This document shows, in pieces, positions 37,194-45,361 of a stretch of DNA of 64,000 nt. The stretch comes from Sphingobium cloacae. Its GTDB lineage: Bacteria; Pseudomonadota; Alphaproteobacteria; Sphingomonadales; Sphingomonadaceae. The position numbers were made by a program, and so were the translations under genes. A model generated the notes under the pieces. That model saw nothing but the letters and a program-made list of their open reading frames with translations. It did not search any database and was not told the origin of the DNA. How positions within the stretch are numbered: the first letter of the stretch is position 1; each line of letters opens with the position of its first letter. The DNA is taken from positions 1,827,501-1,891,500 of the forward strand of contig NZ_AP017655.1 in NCBI RefSeq assembly GCF_002355855.1, written 5' to 3'.

Positions 37194-37562
37194 TTACACC
37201 GGCATGCTCATGATGTCCTTGTAGGCGGACAGGAGTTTGTTGCGGACCTGAAGGGTGGCTTCGAAACTGACCGACGCCTGCTGCTTGGCCAGCATGACCG
37301 CGGCGATGTCCGTCGTTTCCCCCCGTTCGAAGGCGGCGGCGGCTTCTCCCGCCTGGCTTTGCAGGCCATTGACCTGATCCAGCGCGGATTTCAGCGCCTC
37401 GGTAAATCCGCCGGGCCTGGTCGCGTCGGTCCCGCCGACGCCGCCCGCTCCGCCAGCCGCGCCGGCATTGCCGGTCTGAGCGACGTCGCGCAGCGCGGCG
37501 TTCTTCTGGAGGATGGCGTTGCGGATCGCCATCACGCTGTCGGTGGGAGAGATGCTGCTCAT
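37194..37562 (-). CDS. fliE: Flagellar MS ring-rod junction protein FliE
   Basis: Joins the MS ring to the rod. The 122-residue protein has a Gly/Ala-rich middle and the conserved FliE C-terminal helix (AVMLAKQQASVSFEATLQVR, then KLLSAYKDIMSMPV). It lies between the flbD-like gene (12-bp gap) and fliF. Confidence 0.93.
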   Translation of the reverse strand: MSSISPTDSVMAIRNAILQKNAALRDVAQTGNAGAAGGAGGVGGTDATRPGGFTEALKSALDQVNGLQSQAGEAAAAFERGETTDIAAVMLAKQQASVSFEATLQVRNKLLSAYKDIMSMPV

Positions 37563-37574
37563 CGGCTATTCTCC

Positions 37575-38840
37575 TCAGGCGGCGGCCAGTTCGCGCATCT
37601 CGGCCAGCCGATAGCGCAGGGTCCGTTCCGAAATGCCCAGCTTCCGCGCGGCGGCGGCGCGATGCCCGTCCGTCTCGCGCAGGGCGAGGCGGATCGCCTC
37701 CAGCTTGGACAGGCGCGCCACGTCGCGCAGCTTCACCGGCTCGTCGGGAACCAGGACCGGCGCGGAATGGCGCACCGGCTGCGGCGCGGCGGCCAGATGC
37801 AGGTCATCGGCGTCGATCCGCGCCCCGTCGCGCAGCACCAGCGCGCGTTGCAGCACATTGCCCAGCTCGCGGGCATTGCCGGGCCATGCATGATCCTCCA
37901 GCTTCGCCAGCGCATCGGCGGTCGGCCAGACGAAGGCGTCCTTCGCCAGATCCTGATGCCGCAGCAGCATGGCGGCGGCGATCGCGGCGATGTCGCCGGG
38001 GCGCTCGGCCAGCGGGCGCAGTTCCAGCGGCATGACGTTCAAACGCCAGTAAAGGTCTTCGCGGAACCGCCCGGCGGCGCATTCGTCGGCAAGATTGCGG
38101 TTGCACGCCGCGATCACGCGGACATTCACCGGCACCGGATGCGTCGCGCCGACGGGCAGCACTTCGCCCTCCTGCAACGCCCGCAGCAGCTTCGCCTGCA
38201 AGGCCAGCGGCAGTTCGGCGATCTCGTCGAGGAACAGCGTGCCGCCGTCCGCCGCCAGGAACAGCCCTTCCGACGCATTGGCCGCGCCGGTGAAGCTGCC
38301 CTTCTTGTGGCCGAACAGCATCGCTTCCATCATGGTTTCAGGAAGGGCGGCGCAATTGACCGCGATGAAGTCGCCCGACACGCGGCCCGACTGGGCGTGC
38401 AGGAAGCGCGCCATGCCTTCCTTGCCCGTGCCGGTGTCGCCCTGGATCAGCACCGTCGCGTCGCTGCGCGCCACGCGGCCCGCCAGCGTCATCAGCCGGG
38501 CGCTGCTATTGTCGCCCACGGCGGGGATGGTATCGGGACGGGCCAGCTCCGCGATCAGCGCGAAGGCGAAGCCCATATCCTCCAGGCCAAAGGCCACGCG
38601 GGCCGGCAGGCCGTTGGCGGCCGGCACCAGCGAAGGCGCGCCCTCGACGATGGTGATGAGGATGTCGCGATGGGTCGCATGGGCGATCTCCGTCGCCAGC
38701 AGCACGCGGCGTTCGTCCCGCTCGCGCGGCGCGGCGGCATCCACCGCCCGCACCGCGAAAAAGGCATTTTCAAGCCAGTGCTGCAACCCCGGAACCAGCG
38801 CGCAGACCCTTTGGCTGACGTCGAGAGACGACATGCTCAT
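37575..38840 (-). CDS. Sigma-54-dependent activator, FlbD-like
   Basis: Activator of sigma-54 flagellar promoters. The 421-residue protein has an AAA+ domain with Walker A GDTGTGKE at 134-141, a sigma-54 contact loop that reads GSFTGA (181-186) instead of GAFTGA, Walker [15 protein letters not shown] near 210, and a C-terminal Fis-type HTH ([20 protein letters not shown]) near 390-410. The first 110 residues show no phosphoacceptor receiver. ATG 38840 or ATG 38834 (better spaced from GGGGA) may be used. It leads the fliE-to-flhB operon, and sigma-54 sites occur at flgA, flgB and flgG. Confidence 0.9.
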   Translation of the reverse strand: MSMSSLDVSQRVCALVPGLQHWLENAFFAVRAVDAAAPRERDERRVLLATEIAHATHRDILITIVEGAPSLVPAANGLPARVAFGLEDMGFAFALIAELARPDTIPAVGDNSSARLMTLAGRVARSDATVLIQGDTGTGKEGMARFLHAQSGRVSGDFIAVNCAALPETMMEAMLFGHKKGSFTGAANASEGLFLAADGGTLFLDEIAELPLALQAKLLRALQEGEVLPVGATHPVPVNVRVIAACNRNLADECAAGRFREDLYWRLNVMPLELRPLAERPGDIAAIAAAMLLRHQDLAKDAFVWPTADALAKLEDHAWPGNARELGNVLQRALVLRDGARIDADDLHLAAAPQPVRHSAPVLVPDEPVKLRDVARLSKLEAIRLALRETDGHRAAAARKLGISERTLRYRLAEMRELAAA

Positions 38841-38945
38841 TCCCCATCATTGCGGCTGTCCGGCGCCCCCGCGCTTTCCAGCCCCCTTTCGATAGGCCGT
38901 TTTTGCGCCTCTCATGGTTATCATATGGTTAACTTCGCTTGTCCC

Positions 38946-38969
38946 TTGCCGCCGACCGGCAATTTTTTT
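38946..38969 (+). terminator. Orphan rho-independent terminator upstream of fliC
   Basis: TTGCCG-CCGAC-CGGCAA (6-bp perfect stem, 5-nt loop) is followed by seven T residues on the plus strand. No plus-strand gene ends before it: the neighbouring gene runs the other way. It would insulate fliC from antisense readthrough or end a short RNA starting within 38841-38945. Confidence 0.7.
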
Positions 38970-39000
38970 CCGCCCCGGCAAGGCCCTTTTCCCGGCTTCT

Positions 39001-39018
39001 TATATACGCGCGCGCGTA
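39001..39018. other. Alternating purine-pyrimidine tract
   Basis: TATATACGCGCGCGCGTA is strictly alternating over 18 bp, a sequence type prone to Z-form or cruciform structure. It lies 45 bp upstream of the fliC promoter. Confidence 0.6.
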
Positions 39019-39063
39019 AGGGACGGTTTTTTTGGCTATTTTCGAAAAAAATGCATGTCCCCC

Positions 39064-39090
39064 TAAAAGCTTTTTCCGCCCCGCCGTTAT
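39064..39090 (+). promoter_or_regulatory. Sigma-28 promoter of fliC
   Basis: TAAAAGCT-N11-GCCGTTAT, matching the FliA consensus (TAAAGTTT-N11-GCCGATAA) in spacing and in most core positions. The predicted leader is about 55 nt. Confidence 0.8.
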
Positions 39091-39152
39091 CCCCTTTCGA
39101 GGCCGCAAGCAGCCTGATGGCAGCGACCTGAAGTGAAACGAAAGGGAACATC

Positions 39153-39971
39153 ATGACTGTTATCGGAACCAACTCTTCCGCTCTGCGCGCCACCAACGCT
39201 TCGACCGCGTCGAGCAAGGCGCTCAGCACCGCGATGGAACGCCTGTCCACCGGCAAGCGCATCAACAGCGCGAAGGACGACGCCGCCGGCCTCGCCATCG
39301 CCTCGACCATGACCTCGCAGATCCGCGGCATGACGCAGGGCATCCGCAACGCCAATGACGGCATCTCGCTGGCGCAGACGGCGGAAGGTTCGCTGGGCGA
39401 AGTCAGCAACATGCTGCAGCGCATGCGGGAACTGACCGTCCAGGCGCTGAACGGCACCAACGACACCAATTCGAAGGCGAACATCACGTCGGAACTCGAC
39501 CAGCTGTCGACCCAGATCAGCAGCGTGATGACGAACAGCAAGTTCAACGGCATCGCGCTCTTCCCGACGACGGCGGCGACCATCACGATCCAGGCCGGTT
39601 CCAGCGCGTCCGACTCGGTTTCCATGTCGGTGGGCGGCATCGATCTTTCGGCCGTCGTCGGCGCCAGCGCCGCGACCGTCAGCGCCGGCACGGCCACCAC
39701 GGCCACCCTGGCGCTCTATGACACGGCGCTCCAGTCGGTCTCGACCGCCCGCGCCAATCTCGGCGCCGTGCAGAGCCGCCTGGAATCGACGGTGAACAGC
39801 CTGACCGCGAACGTCACCAACCTGTCCGACGCCCGCAGCCGGATCGAGGACGCGGACTTCTCGTCCGAGACCACCGCTCTCGCCAAGGCGCAGATCCTGA
39901 GCCAGGCTTCGACCGCGATGCTCGCCCAGGCGAACCAGAGCCAGCAGAACGTCCTGAAGCTCATCAGCTAA
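39153..39971 (+). CDS. fliC: Flagellin
   Basis: Filament subunit. At 272 residues it is a short flagellin consisting essentially of the D0/D1 helices: the N-terminal part has [20 protein letters not shown] and [19 protein letters not shown], the C-terminal part has [19 protein letters not shown] and [20 protein letters not shown]. Only a small Ala/Thr/Ser-rich variable region (about 140-180) lies between, so D2/D3 domains are absent. It has a sigma-28 promoter and is followed by two hairpins. Only one flagellin gene is in the window. Confidence 0.97.
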   Translation: MTVIGTNSSALRATNASTASSKALSTAMERLSTGKRINSAKDDAAGLAIASTMTSQIRGMTQGIRNANDGISLAQTAEGSLGEVSNMLQRMRELTVQALNGTNDTNSKANITSELDQLSTQISSVMTNSKFNGIALFPTTAATITIQAGSSASDSVSMSVGGIDLSAVVGASAATVSAGTATTATLALYDTALQSVSTARANLGAVQSRLESTVNSLTANVTNLSDARSRIEDADFSSETTALAKAQILSQASTAMLAQANQSQQNVLKLIS

Positions 39972-39984
39972 GGCAAGGAATTGA

Positions 39985-40012
39985 CCGGATGGGGCCTGGC
40001 CGCCTCATCCGG
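39985..40012 (+). terminator. Hairpin downstream of fliC
   Basis: CCGGATG and CATCCGG (7-bp stem, 14-nt loop) begin 13 bp after the fliC stop. No T-run; a second, stronger hairpin follows at 40087. Confidence 0.45.
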
Positions 40013-40086
40013 CCGAAGCCAGCCCCGGCACATCAACAGTCCCCACCGTGCCGGGGCCAGCACCTTTCGATCACGGCCAGAATGGA

Positions 40087-40116
40087 GAAGCCTCCGTCCC
40101 CCCGGGCGGAGGCTTC
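40087..40116 (+). terminator. Strong hairpin between fliC and opgG
   Basis: GAAGCCTCCG / CGGAGGCTTC forms a perfect 10-bp stem with a 10-nt loop. It is followed by ATCGCATTTG rather than a T-run. It probably separates fliC from opgG transcription. Confidence 0.55.
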
Positions 40117-40175
40117 ATCGCATTTGCGCGCTCTTGCCGCTTGCAAAGCGCGGCGGCCTTCCCATGATGGGACCC

Positions 40176-41660
40176 ATGACCATGATCGACCGGCGCGCGA
40201 TGATCGCCGCCTCCAGCGCCGCCCTTCTCCTCCCCCGCCCGCTTTTCGCCCAGGGCCGGAACGACGCCTTTTCATGGGACATGCTGGTCGCCATGGCCCA
40301 GCGCCTCGCCCGCGCGCCCTATAAGGAAACGCCGCTCCACCCCGGCGCGGCCAAGGTCGATTATGACGCGCTGCATCAGGCCCGCTTCCGGGAAGAGCGC
40401 ACGCTCTGGGGCGACCTGCCCGGCCATACCGGCATCCGCTTCTTCCCCCTGAGCGCCAACGCCGCCCAGCCCGTCGCGATCACCATCGTGGAAAATGGCC
40501 GCGCCCGCCCTCTCGCCTACGATCCCGCCATGTTCGAGACGCCGCCCGGCAATGCGGTCGCGGCGCTCGGCCCCGACGCCGGTTTCGCGGGCTTCCGCAT
40601 CATGAACGCGGCGCGCGACGGGGACTGGCTCTCCTTCCTGGGCGCCAGCTATTTCCGCGCCCCCGGCCCGCAGAAACAGTTCGGCCTTTCCGCCCGCGCC
40701 GTCGCGATCAACACCAGCATCGCGGGCAAGGAGGAGTTTCCCCGCTTCACCCGCTTCTGGCTGGAGCGCACCGGCCCCGACAGCGTCACCGTCCACGCCC
40801 TGCTGGACGGCGCGTCGATCACCGGGGCCTTCCGTTTCGTCAACCGCTACACGCCGCAGGGCGTCCGGCAGGATGTCAGCGCCGCCCTCTTCCCCCGCCG
40901 TCCCATAGAGGAACTGGGCCTCATGCCCATGACCAGCATGTTCTGGTACGATCAGGCGAACCGCATCCAGGGCACCGACTGGCGGCCCGAAATCCACGAC
41001 AGCGACATGCTCGCCATCGCCAGCGCGGACGGCACGGCGCATGGTCGCCCGCTCGTCAACCCCTCCGCCCCGCGCGTCGATGTCTTTGAAGAGAGCAATC
41101 CGGCGGGCTTCGGCCTGCTCCAGCGCGACCGCGACTTCAGCCATTATCAGGATGACGGCGTATTCTACGACCGCCGCCCCTCGCTCTGGGCCGCGCCGTC
41201 GAAGAAGCTCGGCGCGGGCGAGGTCCGCCTCTACGCCTTCCCGACCGACAGCGAATATACCGACAATATCGCCGCTTACTGGACCCCTTCCGCCGCCGTC
41301 CGTCCGGGCAGGCGGATCGACGCCAGCTACCGGCTCGACTGGTCGGCGGCGCAGCGGCCCGCCTCATCCACCGCCGCATGGGTCACGGACGTGTGGCGCG
41401 GGCGCGGCGATCAGCCGGGCCACGACCGGCTGGTCATCGACTTCGCGGGCGTGAAGGAGGCCAAGCCCGAAATCTGGGCCGACGCCGCCCATGGGACGCT
41501 TCTGAAAAAAGCCGGCTATCCCGTCCTGGGCCAGCGCGATCTCTTCCGCGTCGTGCTGGATGTCGCGCGGCAGGGCGGCGGAGCGACGGATATTCGCGTT
41601 CAACTCCGCTCCGGCAATCGCGCCATCAGCGAATATGTGCATTATCCGCTGGGCGCATGA
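40176..41660 (+). CDS. opgG: Glucan biosynthesis protein G (periplasmic)
   Basis: Periplasmic enzyme of osmoregulated periplasmic glucan synthesis. The 494-residue protein has a Tat-like signal (DRRAMIAASSAALLLPRPLF, cleavage after AQ) and the OpgG/MdoG fold: YRAPGP-like YFRAPGPQKQFGLSARA near 165, FPRFTRFWLER near 190, MTSMFWYDQANRI near 250 and the ESNPAGFGLLQRDRDFSHYQ motif near 310. Start chosen at ATG 40176 with GGGA upstream; in-frame ATGs also occur at 40164, 40167 and 40182. Its stop overlaps opgH. Confidence 0.92.
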   Translation: MTMIDRRAMIAASSAALLLPRPLFAQGRNDAFSWDMLVAMAQRLARAPYKETPLHPGAAKVDYDALHQARFREERTLWGDLPGHTGIRFFPLSANAAQPVAITIVENGRARPLAYDPAMFETPPGNAVAALGPDAGFAGFRIMNAARDGDWLSFLGASYFRAPGPQKQFGLSARAVAINTSIAGKEEFPRFTRFWLERTGPDSVTVHALLDGASITGAFRFVNRYTPQGVRQDVSAALFPRRPIEELGLMPMTSMFWYDQANRIQGTDWRPEIHDSDMLAIASADGTAHGRPLVNPSAPRVDVFEESNPAGFGLLQRDRDFSHYQDDGVFYDRRPSLWAAPSKKLGAGEVRLYAFPTDSEYTDNIAAYWTPSAAVRPGRRIDASYRLDWSAAQRPASSTAAWVTDVWRGRGDQPGHDRLVIDFAGVKEAKPEIWADAAHGTLLKKAGYPVLGQRDLFRVVLDVARQGGGATDIRVQLRSGNRAISEYVHYPLGA

Positions 41661-43612
41661 CCGGAACCCTTGGGGAAGGCGGGGGTTGTGCCTGCGGGGC
41701 AAAAGGATACGGAACGGGAATGAAGGGCACGGACGGCATGAAGCCGGCGCATGAACAGCCAAAAGGCGCATCCGTGACGCGGGCCTTCGAACAGGTGCCC
41801 GCCGAAATGCCGCTGGCCATGCCGGTGCAGGATTTTTCCGCCGCCCCGGAAGGCGTGCCCGCGCGCCCGCTCAACATCGATCTTTGGGCGCGGCGGCTGC
41901 TGGTCGTGCTGCTCGCCCTGCTCCCCGCCTCGATCGCCGCGCATGAAATGCGGATTTCCATCGGCCTCGACGGCATCTCGCTGTGGGAAGGCATTTATCT
42001 CGCCCTGTTCATACCGCTTTTCGCGTGGATCGCCTTCGGTTTCGCGACCAGCTTCATCGGTTTCCTGCTGCTCACCATCGGCCGGGGCCGCGGCGTCCAG
42101 CCCCGCCCGCTTCGCCCCGGCGATCCGTTGCGCGGCCAGACCGCCATCCTCCTCCCCGTCTGCAATGAGGATTTCCTGGGCGTCCTCGGCCGCCTCTCCA
42201 TCATGGAGCGGTCGCTGACCCAGGTCATGGGCGGCGAGCGTTTCGAATTTTTCATCCTGAGCGATTCCAACCCCGAAAATGGCGAGATCGAGCGGGAAGC
42301 CTATCAGGCGATCCGCCACAGCTTCTCCCGCGCCGTCCATTATCGCCGCCGCGCGCTCAATGTGGGGCGCAAGCCGGGCAATATCGCCGAATGGGTGCAG
42401 CGTTTCGGCGGCGGCTACGATCATATGATCGTGCTCGACGCCGACAGCGTGATGAGCGGGCAGACCATGGCCCGCCTCGCCGCCGACATGGAGCTTCACC
42501 CGCATCTGGGCCTGATCCAGACCGTTCCCACGGTCGTCGGCGCCTCCACCCTCTTCGCCCGCTGGCAGCAATTCGCCAGCCGCCTCTTCGGCCCGATCTC
42601 GGCGGCGGGCATGATCTGGTGGGCAGGGTCCGAAGGCATGTTCTGGGGCCACAACGCCATCCTGCGCGTCCGCGCCTTCGCGGAAAGCTGCGGCCTTCCC
42701 GAACTGCCCGGCCGCGCGCCCTTCGGCGGCCACATCATGAGCCACGACATGATCGAGGCGGCGCTGCTGCGGCGGCGCGGCTGGGACGTGCACATGGTGA
42801 CGGCGGACGACAGTTTCGAGGAATTTCCCCCCTCCCTGCCCGACCTCGCCACCCGCGACCGGCGCTGGTGCCAGGGCAATATCCAGCACGTTCCCCTGAT
42901 CGCGAAGATCAAGGGGCTGCATCCGGTCAGCCGCTTCCAGCTTTTCGTCGGCGCATCGGCCTATTGCACCTCGCCCTTATGGCTGGCGCTGATCCTCGTC
43001 GTGCTGGGCGGCGCGGCGTCCGGCCTCTGGCCCGCGAGCGCGGTGCTGCCGTCGGGCAGCCTGCTCGCCCTGACGGCGGTGCTGCTGTTCGGTCCCAAGC
43101 TGCTCTCGATGATCTGGGCGCTGGCCGACCCCGCCCGCCGCATCGGCTTTGGCGGCGCGGCGCGGATGGGCCGGGGCGTGCTGCTCGACATCCTGCTCTC
43201 GATCCTGATGGCCCCTGTCAGCATGTTGACGCAGACGATCAACCTCTTCGGCATCCTCATGGGCCGCAAGAGCGCATGGAACGGCCAGACCCGCGACCGC
43301 GACGGCATGGCGATCGTCAGCGCGATCTGGCTCTTCAAATGGCATATCCTGCTGGGCGTCGGCCTGACACTGCTCGCGATCCGGGGCAATACGCCGCTGG
43401 GCTGGATGCTGCCGGTGGTGGCGGGCCTGATCCTCGCCCCGCTGCTCGCCGCCGTCACCGCGCGCAAGGGCCTTGGCCGCAAGGCGGATGAGCACGGTCT
43501 CTTCCAGGTGCCCGAACCCTGGTGGCGCACGCAAAGCTACCGCCCGCTCCGCTACCGCCTGAGCGTCCACGGCAAGACCATCACGCCGACCTGGCCCGCG
43601 AATGACGGGTGA
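41657..43612 (+). CDS. opgH: Glucan biosynthesis glucosyltransferase H
   Basis: Inner-membrane GT2 family glucosyltransferase that polymerises the glucan backbone from UDP-glucose. The 651-residue protein has two N-terminal membrane helices (about 77-95, 110-140), the catalytic motifs FILSDSN, LDADSVM and HDMIEAALLRRRGWDV, the processivity motif RDRRWCQGN (QxxRW-like), and several C-terminal membrane helices. ATG 41657 overlaps the opgG stop (ATGA); ATG 41720 is an alternative. It appears to be coupled to opgG. Confidence 0.92.
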   Translation: MTGTLGEGGGCACGAKGYGTGMKGTDGMKPAHEQPKGASVTRAFEQVPAEMPLAMPVQDFSAAPEGVPARPLNIDLWARRLLVVLLALLPASIAAHEMRISIGLDGISLWEGIYLALFIPLFAWIAFGFATSFIGFLLLTIGRGRGVQPRPLRPGDPLRGQTAILLPVCNEDFLGVLGRLSIMERSLTQVMGGERFEFFILSDSNPENGEIEREAYQAIRHSFSRAVHYRRRALNVGRKPGNIAEWVQRFGGGYDHMIVLDADSVMSGQTMARLAADMELHPHLGLIQTVPTVVGASTLFARWQQFASRLFGPISAAGMIWWAGSEGMFWGHNAILRVRAFAESCGLPELPGRAPFGGHIMSHDMIEAALLRRRGWDVHMVTADDSFEEFPPSLPDLATRDRRWCQGNIQHVPLIAKIKGLHPVSRFQLFVGASAYCTSPLWLALILVVLGGAASGLWPASAVLPSGSLLALTAVLLFGPKLLSMIWALADPARRIGFGGAARMGRGVLLDILLSILMAPVSMLTQTINLFGILMGRKSAWNGQTRDRDGMAIVSAIWLFKWHILLGVGLTLLAIRGNTPLGWMLPVVAGLILAPLLAAVTARKGLGRKADEHGLFQVPEPWWRTQSYRPLRYRLSVHGKTITPTWPANDG

Positions 43613-43619
43613 GGGGTGG

Positions 43620-43961
43620 TTAGCCGCCGTTTCGCTTGATGGTTTTGTCGATCAATCGAAAATGAAAGAGATGAACCGCGATGAAGGTCGCGCCGATCAT
43701 TATCGTAACGGGCAGGACCATATTTTCCTGCCCTGCCCTTGGCCTGACGTTCAGGGCAAGAACCGCGATGAATGCCAGCATGCCGGTGGCCAAGGCTGGA
43801 ACGAGACTGAGAGCCAGAGCGCGAGGCGCGGTCCAGTTTACGGCTCCAGTAAGTGACCATTGCATGGGTAAGCGTTCATGATGCCGAAAACGGGCATTGG
43901 CCCAAATGGACAAGCCGGCGAGTATCACTGCGAAGATGACGGCGAGGGAAAGCACGATCAT
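43620..43961 (-). CDS. Small membrane protein, DUF1648-like
   Basis: A 113-residue protein with three hydrophobic segments (about 2-20, 48-70, 82-100). The segment HHERLPMQWSLTGAVNWTAP resembles the DUF1648/SdpI-type motif in which a small conserved loop precedes a Trp. Function unknown. It converges with opgH and is 125 bp downstream of the flgN gene on the same strand, beyond a terminator. Confidence 0.6.
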   Translation of the reverse strand: MIVLSLAVIFAVILAGLSIWANARFRHHERLPMQWSLTGAVNWTAPRALALSLVPALATGMLAFIAVLALNVRPRAGQENMVLPVTIMIGATFIAVHLFHFRLIDKTIKRNGG

Positions 43962-44036
43962 AGCTATTTGATATCACCGGACCGGATGTCTGCAAATGGC
44001 CGAAATCAGCCATCCCGACCCAACAACAGTTCAAAC

Positions 44037-44060
44037 AAAAAAAGCGCCCGAAGGCGCCCC
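44037..44060 (-). terminator. Rho-independent terminator after flgN
   Basis: On the minus strand GCGCC-TTCG-GGCGC (5-bp stem, stable UUCG tetraloop) is followed by seven T residues. It ends the flgA-flgM-flgN unit. Confidence 0.85.
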
Positions 44061-44086
44061 ATCCATCACCGCAAGACTAAAGAACC

Positions 44087-44395
44087 CTACCGTCCGTAAA
44101 CCAGCGGGGCCGTCTCCGATCCATGGGCCGCCAGCAGGGCCAGCTTCTGATTCGCCTGGTCGGACAGCACCCGCGTGCGCACCCGCGCCATTTCCAGCAG
44201 CGGCATGATGGCCTTCAGCCGATCCGCCACCGCCGGTTCCGATCGCCACACGCCGACCGCGCGGACCGCCTCCGCCGCCTGGCCGATCCTGACGCTGGCC
44301 GCATCGATGGCGGCGGCGTCCGATCCGTCGAGCACCGCCCGCAAATCCTCGCAGGCGCCGTGCAGTTGATCGAGTGCGGCAAGGCCCAGCGGCAC
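44087..44395 (-). CDS. flgN: FlgN-like flagellar chaperone
   Basis: A 102-residue helical protein likely to be the export chaperone for hook-junction proteins FlgK and FlgL. Two long amphipathic helices (LDQLHGACEDLRAVLDGSDA and ARVRTRVLSDQANQKLALLA) match the FlgN pattern; sequence similarity to characterised FlgN is weak, so the call relies on position directly after flgM. The start is GTG 44395 with GCGGGA upstream. Confidence 0.72.
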   Translation of the reverse strand: MPLGLAALDQLHGACEDLRAVLDGSDAAAIDAASVRIGQAAEAVRAVGVWRSEPAVADRLKAIMPLLEMARVRTRVLSDQANQKLALLAAHGSETAPLVYGR

Positions 44396-44399
44396 GATC

Positions 44400-44678
44400 T
44401 TATCCCGCGACCGGCAGGTCGAGCGCCAGCATCCGTTCGGCGATGGCCGAAGCATTGACCGGATAATGGCCCGAAGCGATGGCCGCCTTGATCGCCGCGA
44501 CGCGATCCATGTCGACCGGCGCGCCTTCCGCCGCCATGCGGGCGGCCGGGCTGGCCGAAGCCGCGGATGAAGCGGAGGCCTGTTCCGTGCCGGTGGAAGC
44601 CGCGCGCGTCTTGCCGCCTTCCCGGATGCGGGATGCTTCGACGGCGGCGCTCAGGCTCTGGCCAACTGACTTGATCAT
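44400..44678 (-). CDS. flgM: Anti-sigma-28 factor FlgM
   Basis: Binds and inhibits FliA until it is exported through the completed hook. The 92-residue protein has a disordered N-terminal half and the conserved C-terminal sigma-binding helices (VDMDRVAAIKAAIASGHYPV, then ASAIAERMLAL). The ribosome-binding site is GAAGGA. A sigma-28-like promoter overlaps the end of flgA just upstream, which would give feedback control. Confidence 0.9.
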   Translation of the reverse strand: MIKSVGQSLSAAVEASRIREGGKTRAASTGTEQASASSAASASPAARMAAEGAPVDMDRVAAIKAAIASGHYPVNASAIAERMLALDLPVAG

Positions 44679-44709
44679 GGGTTCAATCCTTCACTCGTCC
44701 CATCGCTCT

Positions 44710-44736
44710 ATAACGGACAAGTTCAAAAATCATTAA
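44710..44736 (-). promoter_or_regulatory. Sigma-28-like promoter of flgM
   Basis: On the minus strand TTAA-N15-TCCGTTAT; spacing is right but the -35 is weak. It overlaps the last codons of flgA and would give a roughly 25-nt leader for flgM. Confidence 0.5.
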
Positions 44737-45274
44737 ATCCCGGAATGCGCACCATGCCCATATCCACGACCTGCGCCAATATGGGCGAGGATTTCTTGTC
44801 CTCGCGCACCCGGATCGTCTCTCCGATCGCGCCGTCCTCGTCCGCGACCATCATGCGCGACACGCTGAACGACGCGTTGCCCGCCATCAATTGCACGGGA
44901 TCGCCGCGCTTGACCACCGCTTCCTTCGGCTGGACCCGCGCGGCGGCGGTATAGCGCGCCACCGGCCCGGACGCCGCCGCCGCCGCGCCGCCGGGGACCA
45001 GAGGCACCCGGATGCGCCATCCCAGCGCGTCGCACTTCACCATCGCCGCGCCGAAAACCGGCCCTTCGACACTGGGCGTCGTCGGACAGGCCGCCAGTTT
45101 CAGCCGCCTGTCGACCGGCGCGGCAGGACCGCCCGGCTCGCCCATATTGGCTCCCGCGGTCATCGCGACGAGGCTGTCGATCCGGTCCAGATTCTCGAAT
45201 TTCTGCTGCGCCAGCACCGGTGCGGCGCTCATCATGGCAAGGGCGGCAAGGCCGAAAGCGGGCAGTTTCAACAC
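44723..45274 (-). CDS. flgA: Flagellar P-ring assembly protein FlgA
   Basis: Periplasmic chaperone for P-ring assembly. I place the start at GTG 45274 (183 residues) with CGGAGA upstream: the sigma-54 site at 45316-45330 would begin transcription at about 45305, so the upstream ATG at 45307 is at or before the RNA end. The result begins with a clean signal peptide (LKLPAFGLAALAMM, cleavage after VLAQ). The mature part ends in the FlgA SAF-like domain with AGNASFSVSRMMVADEDGAI and VVDMGMVRIPGFNDF. Confidence 0.88.
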   Translation of the reverse strand: MLKLPAFGLAALAMMSAAPVLAQQKFENLDRIDSLVAMTAGANMGEPGGPAAPVDRRLKLAACPTTPSVEGPVFGAAMVKCDALGWRIRVPLVPGGAAAAASGPVARYTAAARVQPKEAVVKRGDPVQLMAGNASFSVSRMMVADEDGAIGETIRVREDKKSSPILAQVVDMGMVRIPGFNDF

Positions 45275-45315
45275 GATCAGTCTCCGAAAAAGCGGATGTC
45301 CTTTCATGTATTGCA

Positions 45316-45330
45316 GCAATTTCCGTGCCA
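45316..45330 (-). promoter_or_regulatory. Sigma-54 promoter of flgA
   Basis: On the minus strand TGGCACG-GAAA-TTGC, a perfect -24/-12 element. Located upstream of flgA and downstream of the compact MotB-like gene. Confidence 0.85.
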
Positions 45331-45361
45331 GTCGGCCACACGCCCCCCGTGCTCCTGCGCC

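Larger units (their letters stand above)
38841..39152. other. 312-bp divergent intergenic region, flbD-like / fliC
   Basis: No gene. From left to right it holds a TTAACCATATGATAACC-like AT tract (minus-strand -10 candidate TATGAT near 38930, no good -35), a plus-strand terminator-like hairpin (38946-38969), an alternating purine-pyrimidine tract (39001-39018), T- and A-runs at 39027-39057, and the fliC sigma-28 promoter (39064-39090). Confidence 0.7.
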
